DNA of 26,918 nucleotides, taken from assembly GCA_009776515.1 (NCBI GenBank), contig WRNP01000011.1, forward strand, positions 1 to 26,918, given 5' to 3'. Position 1 is the stretch's first letter, and every line of letters starts with the position of its first letter. The notes below the pieces were generated by a model. It ran no database searches. It was not told the origin of the DNA and was given only the letters and a program-made list of their open reading frames with translations. This stretch comes from Dehalococcoidia bacterium (GTDB taxonomy: Bacteria > Chloroflexota > Dehalococcoidia > Dehalococcoidales > UBA1222). Positions 15,212 through 25,196 of the stretch are shown here, piece after piece. A program made the position numbers and the translations under genes.

Positions 15212-15942
15212 TTAGCGGTCTGTGCAAGAACTTTGGCCGCCTGAAAGTACTCTCTGGCATCACTTTTGATGTGCGATGGGGAGAGTTGGTGTGCATACTT
15301 GGCCCGTCTGGTTGCGGTAAGACTACTATCTTACGCATTGTTGCGGGTCTCTTGCCTTTCGATGGCGGCGCGGTGTTGCTGAACGGTGATGATATACGAG
15401 AGACTCGCGATTACTTGCGCCAGGTTGCATTTGTGTTCCAAGAACCGCGCTTATTACCTTGGCGCAACGTTTGGCAGAATGTACGCCTGTCTTTAGAACT
15501 GCGCCAAGATACGGTGGCAGCAGGCGACGAGCGATTGGTGGAACAAACATTGGCACTGGTTGGGTTGTCTGAATTTGCAGTTGCCTATCCACATCAGCTA
15601 AGCGGCGGCATGAAGCAGCGCGTGTCGCTTGCGAGGGCACTGGTTACGAGGCCCCAAGTCCTGTTTATGGATGAGCCTCTCACAGGGTTAGATTTACGCA
15701 ACCGAGAGGAATTACAGGATGAGATAGTGCGCATCTGGGGCGAAAAGCAGATGTCGCTACTGTTGGTTACACATGATCCGGCTGAAGCAATCCATATGGC
15801 CGATCGCATAATTGTGTTATCAGAGCGTCCCACGCGCATACGTGACATCATATCTGTATCTATTCCTCGCCCTCGCCCACGCGGTGCGGCTGAGGTTTTG
15901 GTGTTAGAACAGGCTATCCGTAGCCTTTTCAGCAACGACTAA
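15181..15942 (+). CDS. NitT/TauT-type ABC transporter ATPase
   Basis: A 253-residue ABC ATPase starting at ATG 15181 inside the permease gene. Motifs in order are Walker A GPSGCGKTT, Q-loop FVFQEPRLLPW, signature LSGGMKQRVSLARAL, Walker B VLFMDEPLTGLD and H-loop LLLVTHDPAEA. The LPWRNV text after the Q-loop is typical of the SsuB/TauB group. It powers the importer formed with the two preceding genes. A hairpin with a T-rich tail follows the stop after about 18 bp. Confidence 0.92.
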   Translation: MEATGTEAVVVSGLCKNFGRLKVLSGITFDVRWGELVCILGPSGCGKTTILRIVAGLLPFDGGAVLLNGDDIRETRDYLRQVAFVFQEPRLLPWRNVWQNVRLSLELRQDTVAAGDERLVEQTLALVGLSEFAVAYPHQLSGGMKQRVSLARALVTRPQVLFMDEPLTGLDLRNREELQDEIVRIWGEKQMSLLLVTHDPAEAIHMADRIIVLSERPTRIRDIISVSIPRPRPRGAAEVLVLEQAIRSLFSND

Positions 15943-15960
15943 TTATGCAATGTAATGAGA

Positions 15961-15993
15961 GGTAGGCCGGTTTGGTCCGGTTACCCTTTTCTT
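15961..15993 (+). terminator. Probable terminator of the importer operon
   Basis: GGTA (15961-15964) pairs with TACC (15982-15985), and CCGG (15967-15970) with CCGG (15977-15980), with a small bulge and a 6-nt loop, followed by CTTTTCTT. It lies 18 bp after the ATPase stop. Confidence 0.55.
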
Positions 15994-16199
15994 CCAAGCT
16001 GGTTGATCATCTTGTAGCTCTTCCGCTCGGAGTGCTTCTTTGAAAAAGGTAAGATATCAGCGAGTGGCGGCAAACCTCTGAGCTGATGCCCGGAATCTTG
16101 GATGGATATGCTTCTCTCGGAAACTATTGTCCGCATGGTGCATGTGCTCCCTGAGGCAGCTAGGATTTAAATTGAGGATGGGCTTATTGCTTTAGGCTG
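15994..16199. other. Intergenic region upstream of valS, no gene seen
   Basis: About 200 bp between the importer terminator and the valS promoter. I found no open frame with a ribosome site, no tRNA-like fold and no T-box antiterminator consensus, although valS genes are often T-box controlled in other bacteria. Confidence 0.5.
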
Positions 16200-16208
16200 T
16201 GCTACAAT
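16200..16208 (+). promoter_or_regulatory. Extended -10 promoter element of valS
   Basis: TGC-TACAAT at 16200-16208 is an extended -10 element. No good -35 is found 16-18 bp upstream, which the TG extension can compensate. The predicted start is near 16215, giving a leader of about 28 nt with GAGG 8 nt before the valS ATG. Confidence 0.5.
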
Positions 16209-16242
16209 ACCGTATCACGCTCGCTAGATTGAGGAATTCGCC

Positions 16243-18900
<2,658 letters not shown>

Positions 18901-18913
18901 ATTTAGACGATCG

Positions 18914-18940
18914 GCAAGATTGCGGCCATAGCCGTCTTGC
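18914..18940. terminator. Weak hairpin between valS and thyX ends
   Basis: GCAAGA pairs with TCTTGC and CGGC with GCCG around a CATA loop, with a 3-nt bulge. It sits in the 45-bp gap between convergent genes. There is no clear T tract in either direction, so terminator function is uncertain. Confidence 0.35.
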
Positions 18941-18945
18941 TCCTC

Positions 18946-19581
18946 CTAAAAAGCACAGCTATCCATTTTGGGCAGTATGTCTGCAAGTTGCCCAAATACC
19001 TTAGGTGCCTGCTGGCACATGATAATGTTTATGCGCGCGGCTACTGCTCTCATCTCAGGCATAGCTGCCCGGCCTGAGCGAAGTTTCAATATATGGCGGA
19101 TTTCGCGGAAGTTCCACGTACATATGATTTCCGTAGCCCAGGCGTTAGGCAACACATACCTTGCAATTTCCGGTTTCAGGCCGGCGTCAAGCAGACGGCG
19201 GTAACTGGCGTAAGCCGTTGCCATCGCATGTTTGAACTCTTCTTGGATATCCTCGCTCCCGGTTAAAATTTCTGGAGGCAAGATATAACCGTTCGCTTCT
19301 TCGCGCACGTAACGCTGGCTGCGCTGCGAATAGCTGGCTAAGCGATGGCGCACCAGTTCGTGGGTCAAGGCCCGCGATGCCCGGATGTAGAAAGTAGCCG
19401 AGGCATGTTCAATGAGACTTTCATGTCCCTGCGTTATACGTAGGTGCAACCAATCTGCTTTTTCTCCGATCTTGTGTCCGCTACCGTAACACAACCGACC
19501 TGCCTGCTCAAGCAATCGCTCGCTGTCGGGGGTAATGGATAACAGTTTCACTTCGATATCGTAATCTGCGTTCTCTGTCAT
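18946..19581 (-). CDS. thyX: Flavin-dependent thymidylate synthase ThyX
   Basis: A 211-residue FAD-dependent enzyme making dTMP from dUMP with methylenetetrahydrofolate and NADPH, unrelated to ThyA. The signature RHRxxSxxxxSxR is clear as RHRLASYSQRSQR (R78, H79, R80, S83, S88). ITQGHESLIEHASATFYI and the C-terminal EMRAVAARINIIM segment also fit. The start ATG at 19581 was chosen for its GAGGAG ribosome site; the frame extends to 19656, but that extension overlaps nrdG. It lies 14 bp after nrdG on the same strand, so it should share the riboswitch-controlled promoter. Confidence 0.95.
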   Translation of the reverse strand: MTENADYDIEVKLLSITPDSERLLEQAGRLCYGSGHKIGEKADWLHLRITQGHESLIEHASATFYIRASRALTHELVRHRLASYSQRSQRYVREEANGYILPPEILTGSEDIQEEFKHAMATAYASYRRLLDAGLKPEIARYVLPNAWATEIICTWNFREIRHILKLRSGRAAMPEMRAVAARINIIMCQQAPKVFGQLADILPKMDSCAF

Positions 19582-19595
19582 AATAAGCCTCTCCT

Positions 19596-20288
19596 CTATA
19601 AGCCTGTCACACGGCAAATCAATCCCCCCGCCTGCGCTATCTGCTGAAAATGGCATATCGTTTCAGGGGAATAGGGTGATAGGTGGCTATACGAATCTTC
19701 TAGGGTACCACATGGCTGGAATTGCTGTAAAACATAACTTTCGCCCGAGGCCAACCCCCGACTTATCTGCAAAATGTCGTCTTCCTGTACCAATCCAGGT
19801 ACACAGGTGGTGCGAAATTCATGCTCTACTGGCGAGTTGTGTAATATCTCTACACTACGCTGTAGGCGCTTAATACTGAGAGGCACCCCGGTAGCTTGCG
19901 AGTACTTCTCCCAGGAGGTTTTAATATCCATCGCTACATAATCTACACAGTGTGCTTCCAGCAGTTTCCGCAATATCTCTGGGCGATAACCATTGGTATC
20001 TAATTTTAGCGAAAACCCCAGAGTTTGCACCTGCTGCATAAAATCCATCAACCCTGGTTGCAAGGTTGGTTCCCCGCCGGTAATCACCACCCCATCTACA
20101 AATCCCCGACGCGCTTCTATTTCTGGCCAAAACGAAGCAAGGTCTATTTCTGGTAGGATATCTCCCCGCGCCAGTTGGGCATTATGACAGAATGGGCAAC
20201 GGAAATTGCAGGGGCTCGTGTAAACCACGAGCGCCACTCGCCCCGGGTAATCTATCAGCGACGTTGGCTTCATCCCCAAAATACGCAT
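19596..20288 (-). CDS. nrdG: Anaerobic ribonucleotide reductase activating enzyme (radical SAM)
   Basis: A 230-residue radical-SAM activase that places the glycyl radical on NrdD. The iron-sulfur motif is CNFRCPFC (C27, C31, C34), preceded by the typical SLIDYPGRVALVVYTSPC. VVITGGEPTLQPGL is the S-adenosylmethionine-binding GGE motif. The C-terminal text QQFQPC is usual for this group. The ATG at 20288 has AAGGAG 9 nt upstream, lying inside the nrdD coding sequence. The N-terminal residues needed for the fold start here, so the 107-nt overlap with nrdD is real rather than a start error. Confidence 0.93.
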   Translation of the reverse strand: MRILGMKPTSLIDYPGRVALVVYTSPCNFRCPFCHNAQLARGDILPEIDLASFWPEIEARRGFVDGVVITGGEPTLQPGLMDFMQQVQTLGFSLKLDTNGYRPEILRKLLEAHCVDYVAMDIKTSWEKYSQATGVPLSIKRLQRSVEILHNSPVEHEFRTTCVPGLVQEDDILQISRGLASGESYVLQQFQPCGTLEDSYSHLSPYSPETICHFQQIAQAGGLICRVTGL

Positions 20289-22401
20289 CAGTCACTTCTC
20301 CTTCATTCAGTTGCGCCGCAAACACGGCGCGGTCCTTGAATTCCTGCGCCTTCCCATTATTCCATTGACTCACCGGACGGAAATAGCCGACTACGCGCGA
20401 ATAAATCTCCGTTTCTTGCCCGCAATTGGGGCAACGCTCAACGTTGCCGCGCAGATAGCCGTGTTTCTGGCAAACGGCGAAAGTGGGCGTTAGAGTGAAA
20501 TATGGCAAGCTGAAACTCTGGGCCACGCGCATCACTAGGCGGCGTGCTGCCTGTACGTCATCTACCCGTTCACCCAAGAAGCAGTGGAACACTGTGCCCC
20601 CCGTATATTGTTGCTGCAGTTCATTCTGCAATTTAAGAGCGGAGAACAGGTCCCCACTAAAACTGACTGGCAACTGCGTGGAATTAGTATAGTACGCTTC
20701 TTCCGCTCCGGATATGATGATGTCAGGGTAGCGCCGCTTATCCAGCTGTGCCAGGCGATATGTGGCCCCCTCGCCTGGCGTGGCTTCCAGATTGTACATA
20801 TGCCCAGTTTCGTTCTGGAACTCATACAGTTTCTGCTTCATAAACCGTAGCGTGCGGAGCGCCAGATCGCCACCTGCCTGACTGGAGATATCTTGCTTTA
20901 TCAGGTTCAGGCATGCTTCGTTCATACCGATGAGACCAATGGTTGAGAAATGATTGTCCCAAAATTTATGATAGCGCTGCTTCACTTTCGACAGATAGAA
21001 CTGAGAGTAGGGGAACAATCCCTCATCAGTGAGACGCTCCAGGGCTTTGCGTTTGGACTCTAAACTGTCGCGCGATAGGCACATCACATTTTCCAGTTCG
21101 ACCAAGAAGCGCTCTTCTGTGCCAGTGCGATAGGCTAGCTGTGCCATATTGACAGTGACCACACCAATACTACCGGTCAGAGGCGAAGCCCCAAACAACC
21201 CTCCGCCGCGGCGTTTGATTTCGCGTACGTCTAGGCGTAAACGACAGCACATGCTACGGGCATCTTCGGGGCGCATGTCAGTATTCAGATAATTGGCAAA
21301 ATAGGGCGTGCCGTATTTGGCCGTCATCTCCCACAATGCTTCCAGCGCCGGCTTGGTTGGATCCAGGTCATGGGTGATGCTGTAGGTCGGAATGGGAAAA
21401 GTAAAGATGCGCCCCTTGGCATCGCCATGCACCATCACTTCCGCGAAAGCCTGATTGAGCATGTCCATTTCTGACTGGAAATCAGCATAGCAGGCATCCT
21501 GCACTTGGCCGCCAATAACTACCCCCTCCTCTCTCAGATACGATGGTGGGACTAAATCGAAAGAAAGGTTGGTAAATGGTGTCTGAAAACCAACTCTCGT
21601 GGGAACATTGAGGTTAAACACAAACTCTTGCAAGGCTTGTTTGACCTCGGCATAGCTTAAATTGTCATAGCGAATGAAAGGGCTGAGCAAGGTATCGAAA
21701 TTGGAAAAAGCCTGGGCTCCAGCTGCTTCGCCTTGCAGAGTATAGAAGAAATTGACTATTTGCCCCAGCGCACTGCGAAAATGACAGGCCGGGGAACTCT
21801 CTATCTTGCCGCGCGCTCCCTGAAAGCCCTCTAGCAGCAGATCGCGCAAATCCCAGCCGCAACAATAGGCTCCCAAAATGCCCAGGTCGTGCAGATGTAC
21901 CATGCCATTCAAATGGGCTTCGCGTATCTCTGAAGCGTAGATGCTGTTCAGCCAATAGTGTGCCGTAATATCGGAGGAAATGTAGTTGTTGAGCCCCTGC
22001 AAAGAGTAGCTCATGTTGCTGTTTTCCTTGACGCGCCAGTCATTCTGATGCAGATATCCCTCAATCATGGAGTCAGCTGCTACCAATAGATCGCGAGATC
22101 GGCGTATTTTGGCATGCTGCTCGCGGTACAGGATATAGCTTTTGGCTGCCTCGGTGAACCCGTCCTTCATCAGAATATTCTCGACAAGATCCTGTACTTC
22201 TTCTACATCTGGCACACGCATGCCGCGACAGGTGATTTCCAAAATGTCGCATATTTGCAGTGTTACCTGGTGTGCCAAGTCAATGTCTGGTTGGCCTGTT
22301 GCCTGAAAGGCCTTGAACACGGCCCGTGTAATTTTCTCATCATCAAAGGATACGATGCGTCCATCGCGCTTACGAATTTGGGCTACCTTGCTGAGTAACA
22401 C
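20182..22401 (-). CDS. nrdD: Class III anaerobic ribonucleoside-triphosphate reductase
   Basis: A 739-residue oxygen-sensitive reductase converting NTPs to dNTPs. An N-terminal ATP-cone (about 7-100, QIRKRDGRIVSFDDEKI) gives allosteric control. The catalytic barrel follows. A C-terminal zinc site uses C644, H647, C657 and C660, then the glycyl-radical motif RVVGYF with G672. Normally the chain ends about 25-30 residues after this glycine; here it runs 67 residues, the last 35 codons in a second frame over nrdG. The start is GTG 22401 with AGGAGG 5 nt upstream; the overlapping ATG at 22404 is out of frame. Transcription is controlled by the upstream cobalamin riboswitch. Confidence 0.95.
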   Translation of the reverse strand: MLLSKVAQIRKRDGRIVSFDDEKITRAVFKAFQATGQPDIDLAHQVTLQICDILEITCRGMRVPDVEEVQDLVENILMKDGFTEAAKSYILYREQHAKIRRSRDLLVAADSMIEGYLHQNDWRVKENSNMSYSLQGLNNYISSDITAHYWLNSIYASEIREAHLNGMVHLHDLGILGAYCCGWDLRDLLLEGFQGARGKIESSPACHFRSALGQIVNFFYTLQGEAAGAQAFSNFDTLLSPFIRYDNLSYAEVKQALQEFVFNLNVPTRVGFQTPFTNLSFDLVPPSYLREEGVVIGGQVQDACYADFQSEMDMLNQAFAEVMVHGDAKGRIFTFPIPTYSITHDLDPTKPALEALWEMTAKYGTPYFANYLNTDMRPEDARSMCCRLRLDVREIKRRGGGLFGASPLTGSIGVVTVNMAQLAYRTGTEERFLVELENVMCLSRDSLESKRKALERLTDEGLFPYSQFYLSKVKQRYHKFWDNHFSTIGLIGMNEACLNLIKQDISSQAGGDLALRTLRFMKQKLYEFQNETGHMYNLEATPGEGATYRLAQLDKRRYPDIIISGAEEAYYTNSTQLPVSFSGDLFSALKLQNELQQQYTGGTVFHCFLGERVDDVQAARRLVMRVAQSFSLPYFTLTPTFAVCQKHGYLRGNVERCPNCGQETEIYSRVVGYFRPVSQWNNGKAQEFKDRAVFAAQLNEGEVTDAYFGDEANVADRLPGASGARGLHEPLQFPLPILS

Positions 22402-22417
22402 ATGTGCCTCCTAACAT

Positions 22418-22452
22418 CACAAAAGCCCCATTCCCAAAAGGAACAGGGCTTT
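22418..22452 (-). terminator. Riboswitch-linked intrinsic terminator before nrdD
   Basis: Read on the reverse strand, AAAGCCC and GGGCTTT form a 7-bp outer stem and TTCC/GGAA an inner one, separated by a 2x2 internal loop, followed by TTTTGT. It lies between the aptamer and the nrdD ribosome site (22407-22412), the expected position of an expression platform that stops transcription when cobalamin is bound. Confidence 0.7.
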
Positions 22453-22499
22453 ATGACACGCCATACTGTCACTCCCATCCCCCCGAGGAGCATTTATGC

Positions 22500-22665
22500 T
22501 AGCATCTAAGGTAGGTCTACCGACTCTCAGTTTCATCCTACTGGCGGCTCCTTCCCAGGCACATGCCCAGTGGCTTGATGCCGCTTGCGTCGCTGATTAC
22601 GGTTGCGGGGACAGTGGCGGACTCGCACCGCCTTCCCTGTTATGCTTAAAAGCACCCCGATGCTA
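22500..22665 (-). ncRNA. Cobalamin (adenosylcobalamin-type) riboswitch aptamer
   Basis: On the reverse strand, GGTGCGAGTCCGCC then CTGTCCCCGCAACCGTAAT matches the conserved cobalamin-riboswitch core. Next come CACTGGGCATG, GCCTGGGAAGG and GCCAGTAGGATGA. The B12 box is present as GAGTCGGTAGACCTACC (complement of about 22511-22526). P1 closes with TAGCATC (22659-22665) against GATGCTA (22500-22506), seven pairs. Riboswitches of this class turn genes off when cobalamin is plentiful. Placement before a class III reductase fits the known pattern of repressing B12-independent enzymes when a B12-dependent reductase can work. Confidence 0.92.
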
Positions 22666-22684
22666 TTCAGTTATTAATTGCTCA

Positions 22685-22714
22685 ACTATAGACTAAAATC
22701 TCCGATACTGTCAA
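22685..22714 (-). promoter_or_regulatory. Promoter of the nrdD-nrdG-thyX operon
   Basis: On the reverse strand a perfect TTGACA (22709-22714) and TATAGT (22685-22690) are 18 bp apart. The predicted start near 22678 lies 13 nt before the riboswitch P1 stem. Confidence 0.7.
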
Positions 22715-22857
22715 AGCAGCCATTGATGCCTTTACGGCTTTGCGCCACCCAAATAGGGTAATGCTTTAAAACATCAATATGTTCAAGGCCATTCAGGTTG
22801 CGCATATTTGGGGAGGTCAGTATTCTCGCTTTGTCAGATGGGCACTTGGCTGTGTTG

Positions 22858-22886
22858 TTGACAACCTTGGTGGGCATAGGTATAAT
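22858..22886 (+). promoter_or_regulatory. Consensus promoter of the zur-znu operon
   Basis: A perfect TTGACA (22858-22863), a 17-bp spacer and a perfect TATAAT (22881-22886). The predicted start near 22893 falls inside the adjacent palindromic operator, so the unrepressed promoter should be very strong. The roughly 140 bp between this promoter and that of nrdD hold no supported gene. Confidence 0.82.
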
Positions 22887-22891
22887 CGTTA

Positions 22892-22910
22892 GTTGAAAAT
22901 GATTTTCAAC
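22892..22910 (+). promoter_or_regulatory. Fur/Zur-type palindromic operator
   Basis: GTTGAAAATGATTTTCAAC is a perfect 9-1-9 inverted repeat. Its core TGAAAATGATTTTCA matches the Fur-family 7-1-7 pattern TGATAATNATTATCA at all but two positions. It covers the predicted transcription start and ends 7 bp before the regulator's ATG, an ideal place for metal-dependent autorepression. Confidence 0.8.
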
Positions 22911-22917
22911 TAGAGTG

Positions 22918-23373
22918 ATGAGATTGCCAATTAACACCATCTACCACGATTTTAAAGCTCGGGGACTGAAGGCCACTCAGCAACGCCTTGCCGTACTCGC
23001 GGCGGCCGCTCATGCTGATGGCTATTTTACGCCACAGGGTTTATATGAAACCTTGAAAAACCAGTGCGCTGCTGTTGGACTGACAACGGTGTATCGTGCG
23101 CTTGAAGCGCTTGAGCGTGCTGGACTAATTTGTCGAATTGAGAGTACCAGAGACGAGCGTCTCTATGCTTACTGCTCCCGTGTTCACCATCACCATATAA
23201 TATGCGATGGATGCGCTCAGGTAGTAGAACTTGATGACTGTGCGCTTCCGGGCTTAGCGAGGCAGCTTGAGCGTGAGACTGGTTTTATAATTCGTAGCCA
23301 CACCCTGGAGTTCCATGGTCTGTGTTGTACTTGCAGACTTGAGACACAAGGCAATTTGCGGGGGGTCGCATGA
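22918..23373 (+). CDS. zur: Fur-family metalloregulator, probably Zur
   Basis: A 151-residue Fur-family repressor. The winged helix spans roughly 1-83 (GLKATQQRLAVLAAA, recognition region GLTTVYRALEALERAGLI). The metal region shows VHHHHIICDGC with structural zinc cysteines C96 and C99, and HGLCCTC with C136 and C139. Association with a ZnuABC-like importer makes zinc the likely signal; iron or manganese remains possible. The ATG at 22918 is preferred over GTG 22915; only a weak AGAG lies upstream because the short leader is almost entirely operator. The stop overlaps the next gene by four bases (ATGA). Confidence 0.88.
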   Translation: MRLPINTIYHDFKARGLKATQQRLAVLAAAAHADGYFTPQGLYETLKNQCAAVGLTTVYRALEALERAGLICRIESTRDERLYAYCSRVHHHHIICDGCAQVVELDDCALPGLARQLERETGFIIRSHTLEFHGLCCTCRLETQGNLRGVA

Positions 23374-24287
23374 AGAAACTGAGTCTGGTATTGGCCATGC
23401 TGGTTGTTCTTTGCCTCTTGCAGCCAGCATGCCGTTTGGATGAGGATGATGATGGCCGACTGCGCATTGTTGTGACCTACTCGGTGCTGGGAGCCTTGGT
23501 GCAAGAGTTGGTAGGTGAGGATGCACGGGTGATTATCGCCGTTCCCAACGGAATGGATATGCACGAATATGAGCCTTCCGGGCGGGATATTGAAACCATA
23601 AATCTGGCTGACTTGGTGGTGCGAAACGGATTAGGTCTTGAAAGTGGCATGGAGAAAGTGTTTGCCGAAGCCGAGAAGCGAGGGATTAGGTTTTTCACGG
23701 CTGCGGATTATATTGACATAAGATTAATTGGTCCTGGTGAGGTCGTCCATGGCGACGATGGCCACGATCATCAGATTGGTGCCCCCGATCCCCATCTCTG
23801 GACCGACCCCCTAGCTATGAAAGCGGTAATCGCGGCGCTGGCGGCGGAGCTGAAAGCCAGCTTTGATCTGGACGTTAGCGACCGAGCGGAAACCCTCAAC
23901 GCGCGCCTTGAGAGTTTGGATGAGACTATCCGTGCCGAGCTTGCAGTCATACCGGTAAATATGCGCAAGCTCGTTACTGGGCATGAATCGTTGGGCTATT
24001 TCGCTCGTTGCTATGATTTCCTTCTCATCGGGGCAATTGTTCCCAGCCTATCGCCACAGGCCGAGGTTTCCGCCGCCGACATCGCGGCGCTAAAACAACT
24101 TATCGCCGAAAACCAGATAGGAGCTGTCTTTACCGAGATGGGTACTTCTGCTGCTGTGGCTGCGGCTGTCAGTCGTGAAACGGGAGCGCATCTGGTGGAG
24201 ATCAACACCCATTTCCTGCCAGCAGACGGCTCCTATTTTACCTTTATGAACGATCTGGTGCGAACGGTAGGTGAGGCGCTACAATGA
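23370..24287 (+). CDS. znuA: Metal (zinc/manganese) ABC transporter binding lipoprotein
   Basis: A 305-residue cluster A-I metal-binding protein. An N-terminal hydrophobic segment ends in LLQPAC, a slightly non-standard lipobox with C21. Likely metal ligands are H65 (MHEYEPS), H142 (DPHLWTDP) and H205 (TGHESLGYFA), with E256 a candidate fourth. An acidic and histidine-rich loop GDDGHDHQIGAPDPH (128-142) precedes the second ligand, a feature favouring zinc. The start overlaps the regulator's stop (ATGA), so expression is coupled to zur and to the operator. It delivers the metal to the permease and ATPase that follow. Confidence 0.9.
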   Translation: MKKLSLVLAMLVVLCLLQPACRLDEDDDGRLRIVVTYSVLGALVQELVGEDARVIIAVPNGMDMHEYEPSGRDIETINLADLVVRNGLGLESGMEKVFAEAEKRGIRFFTAADYIDIRLIGPGEVVHGDDGHDHQIGAPDPHLWTDPLAMKAVIAALAAELKASFDLDVSDRAETLNARLESLDETIRAELAVIPVNMRKLVTGHESLGYFARCYDFLLIGAIVPSLSPQAEVSAADIAALKQLIAENQIGAVFTEMGTSAAVAAAVSRETGAHLVEINTHFLPADGSYFTFMNDLVRTVGEALQ

Positions 24288-24359
24288 AGCGGACTAGTGA
24301 GTTATGATCTATGCCTAGTTTCTGCACAATGTCAAGCCCATAGCTTGGGAGCGGTTAGT

Positions 24360-25196
24360 ATGGACATTTTTATTACACCTTTCTACGCCAACCATTTCAT
24401 GCTCCAGGCGCTAGCCGCAGGGGTATTGGTGAGCCTAGCCTGCGCTGTCGCTGGGACGTTTATCGTGTTACGCGGACTGGCTTTTATCGGTGATGCCCTT
24501 TCCCATGGGGTATTGCCTGGTATTGCCTTGGCACTTTTGCTGGGCTTCCCTGGCATCTTGGGTGCGGCAGTTGGAGCCATTTTCATGATCGGCGGCGTTA
24601 CTCTTATTACCCAGCGCTCTCGGCTTTCCTCGGATACCGCTATCGGGCTTCTTTTCGTTGGCATGCTTTCACTCGGCGTGGTCATCGTCTCCCGGTCGAG
24701 CTCATTTTCAGGTGATCTGACCCGCATACTGTTTGGCGAGATTTTGGGCATCAGCCAGAGTGCCGTTCTCATCCAACTTATTGCCACGGTGATTATAGGG
24801 CTGGTCGCTCTCGTCTGCGCCAGGCCGTTTATGCTTCTCAGCTTTGACCCCGACCAGTCCCAAGTGGCTGGCTTTTCACCCCGACTCTATCACAATATTA
24901 TGCTTTTTATGATTGCTACCGTTATCATCATCTCTTTCCAGACGGTGGGTACTCTTTTGGTCTTCGGGCTGCTGGTAGCGCCGGCCGCAGCGGGGGCGAT
25001 GATTGCGCGGCGCATTGGGGCCATGATTGCTTGGGCGGCTGTTTTTGGGGTACTTTCGGTTTATTTCGGACTGCTTTTGAGTTATCACCTTAGCCTCTCA
25101 GCTGGGGCGGCCATTGTGCTCGCGACTACCATCATTTTCTTTGCGGTCTTTGTCATTCAGAATATCCGACGTCATACGGCTGAGGTGGAAGCATGA
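24360..25196 (+). CDS. znuB: Metal ABC transporter permease (ZnuB/TroC family)
   Basis: A 278-residue ABC-3 family permease with about eight helices. FIGDALSHGVLPGIALALLLG is the family's conserved cytoplasmic segment, and VGTLLVFGLLVAPAAAGAMIA is a further conserved stretch. The ATG at 24360 was chosen for GGGAGCGG just upstream and because family members begin close to the FMLQAL text; an in-frame GTG at 24297 would add 21 unrelated residues. The stop overlaps the ATPase start by four bases (ATGA). Confidence 0.9.
   Translation: MDIFITPFYANHFMLQALAAGVLVSLACAVAGTFIVLRGLAFIGDALSHGVLPGIALALLLGFPGILGAAVGAIFMIGGVTLITQRSRLSSDTAIGLLFVGMLSLGVVIVSRSSSFSGDLTRILFGEILGISQSAVLIQLIATVIIGLVALVCARPFMLLSFDPDQSQVAGFSPRLYHNIMLFMIATVIIISFQTVGTLLVFGLLVAPAAAGAMIARRIGAMIAWAAVFGVLSVYFGLLLSYHLSLSAGAAIVLATTIIFFAVFVIQNIRRHTAEVEA

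Noticed and set aside
15943..16242. T-box leader for valS
   Set aside because: The 300-bp region upstream invites it, but the conserved T-box sequence and a terminator/antiterminator pair are absent. An extended -10 element lies only about 40 bp before the ATG, leaving no room for such a leader.
22496..22696. 66-codon plus-strand frame over the riboswitch
   Set aside because: It lies entirely on the complement of the cobalamin aptamer and the nrdD promoter. The RNA structure explains the sequence.
22686..22940. 84-codon minus-strand frame between nrdD and zur
   Set aside because: It covers the zur operator and runs through the nrdD promoter, has no ribosome site and resembles no family. The regulatory signals explain the region better.
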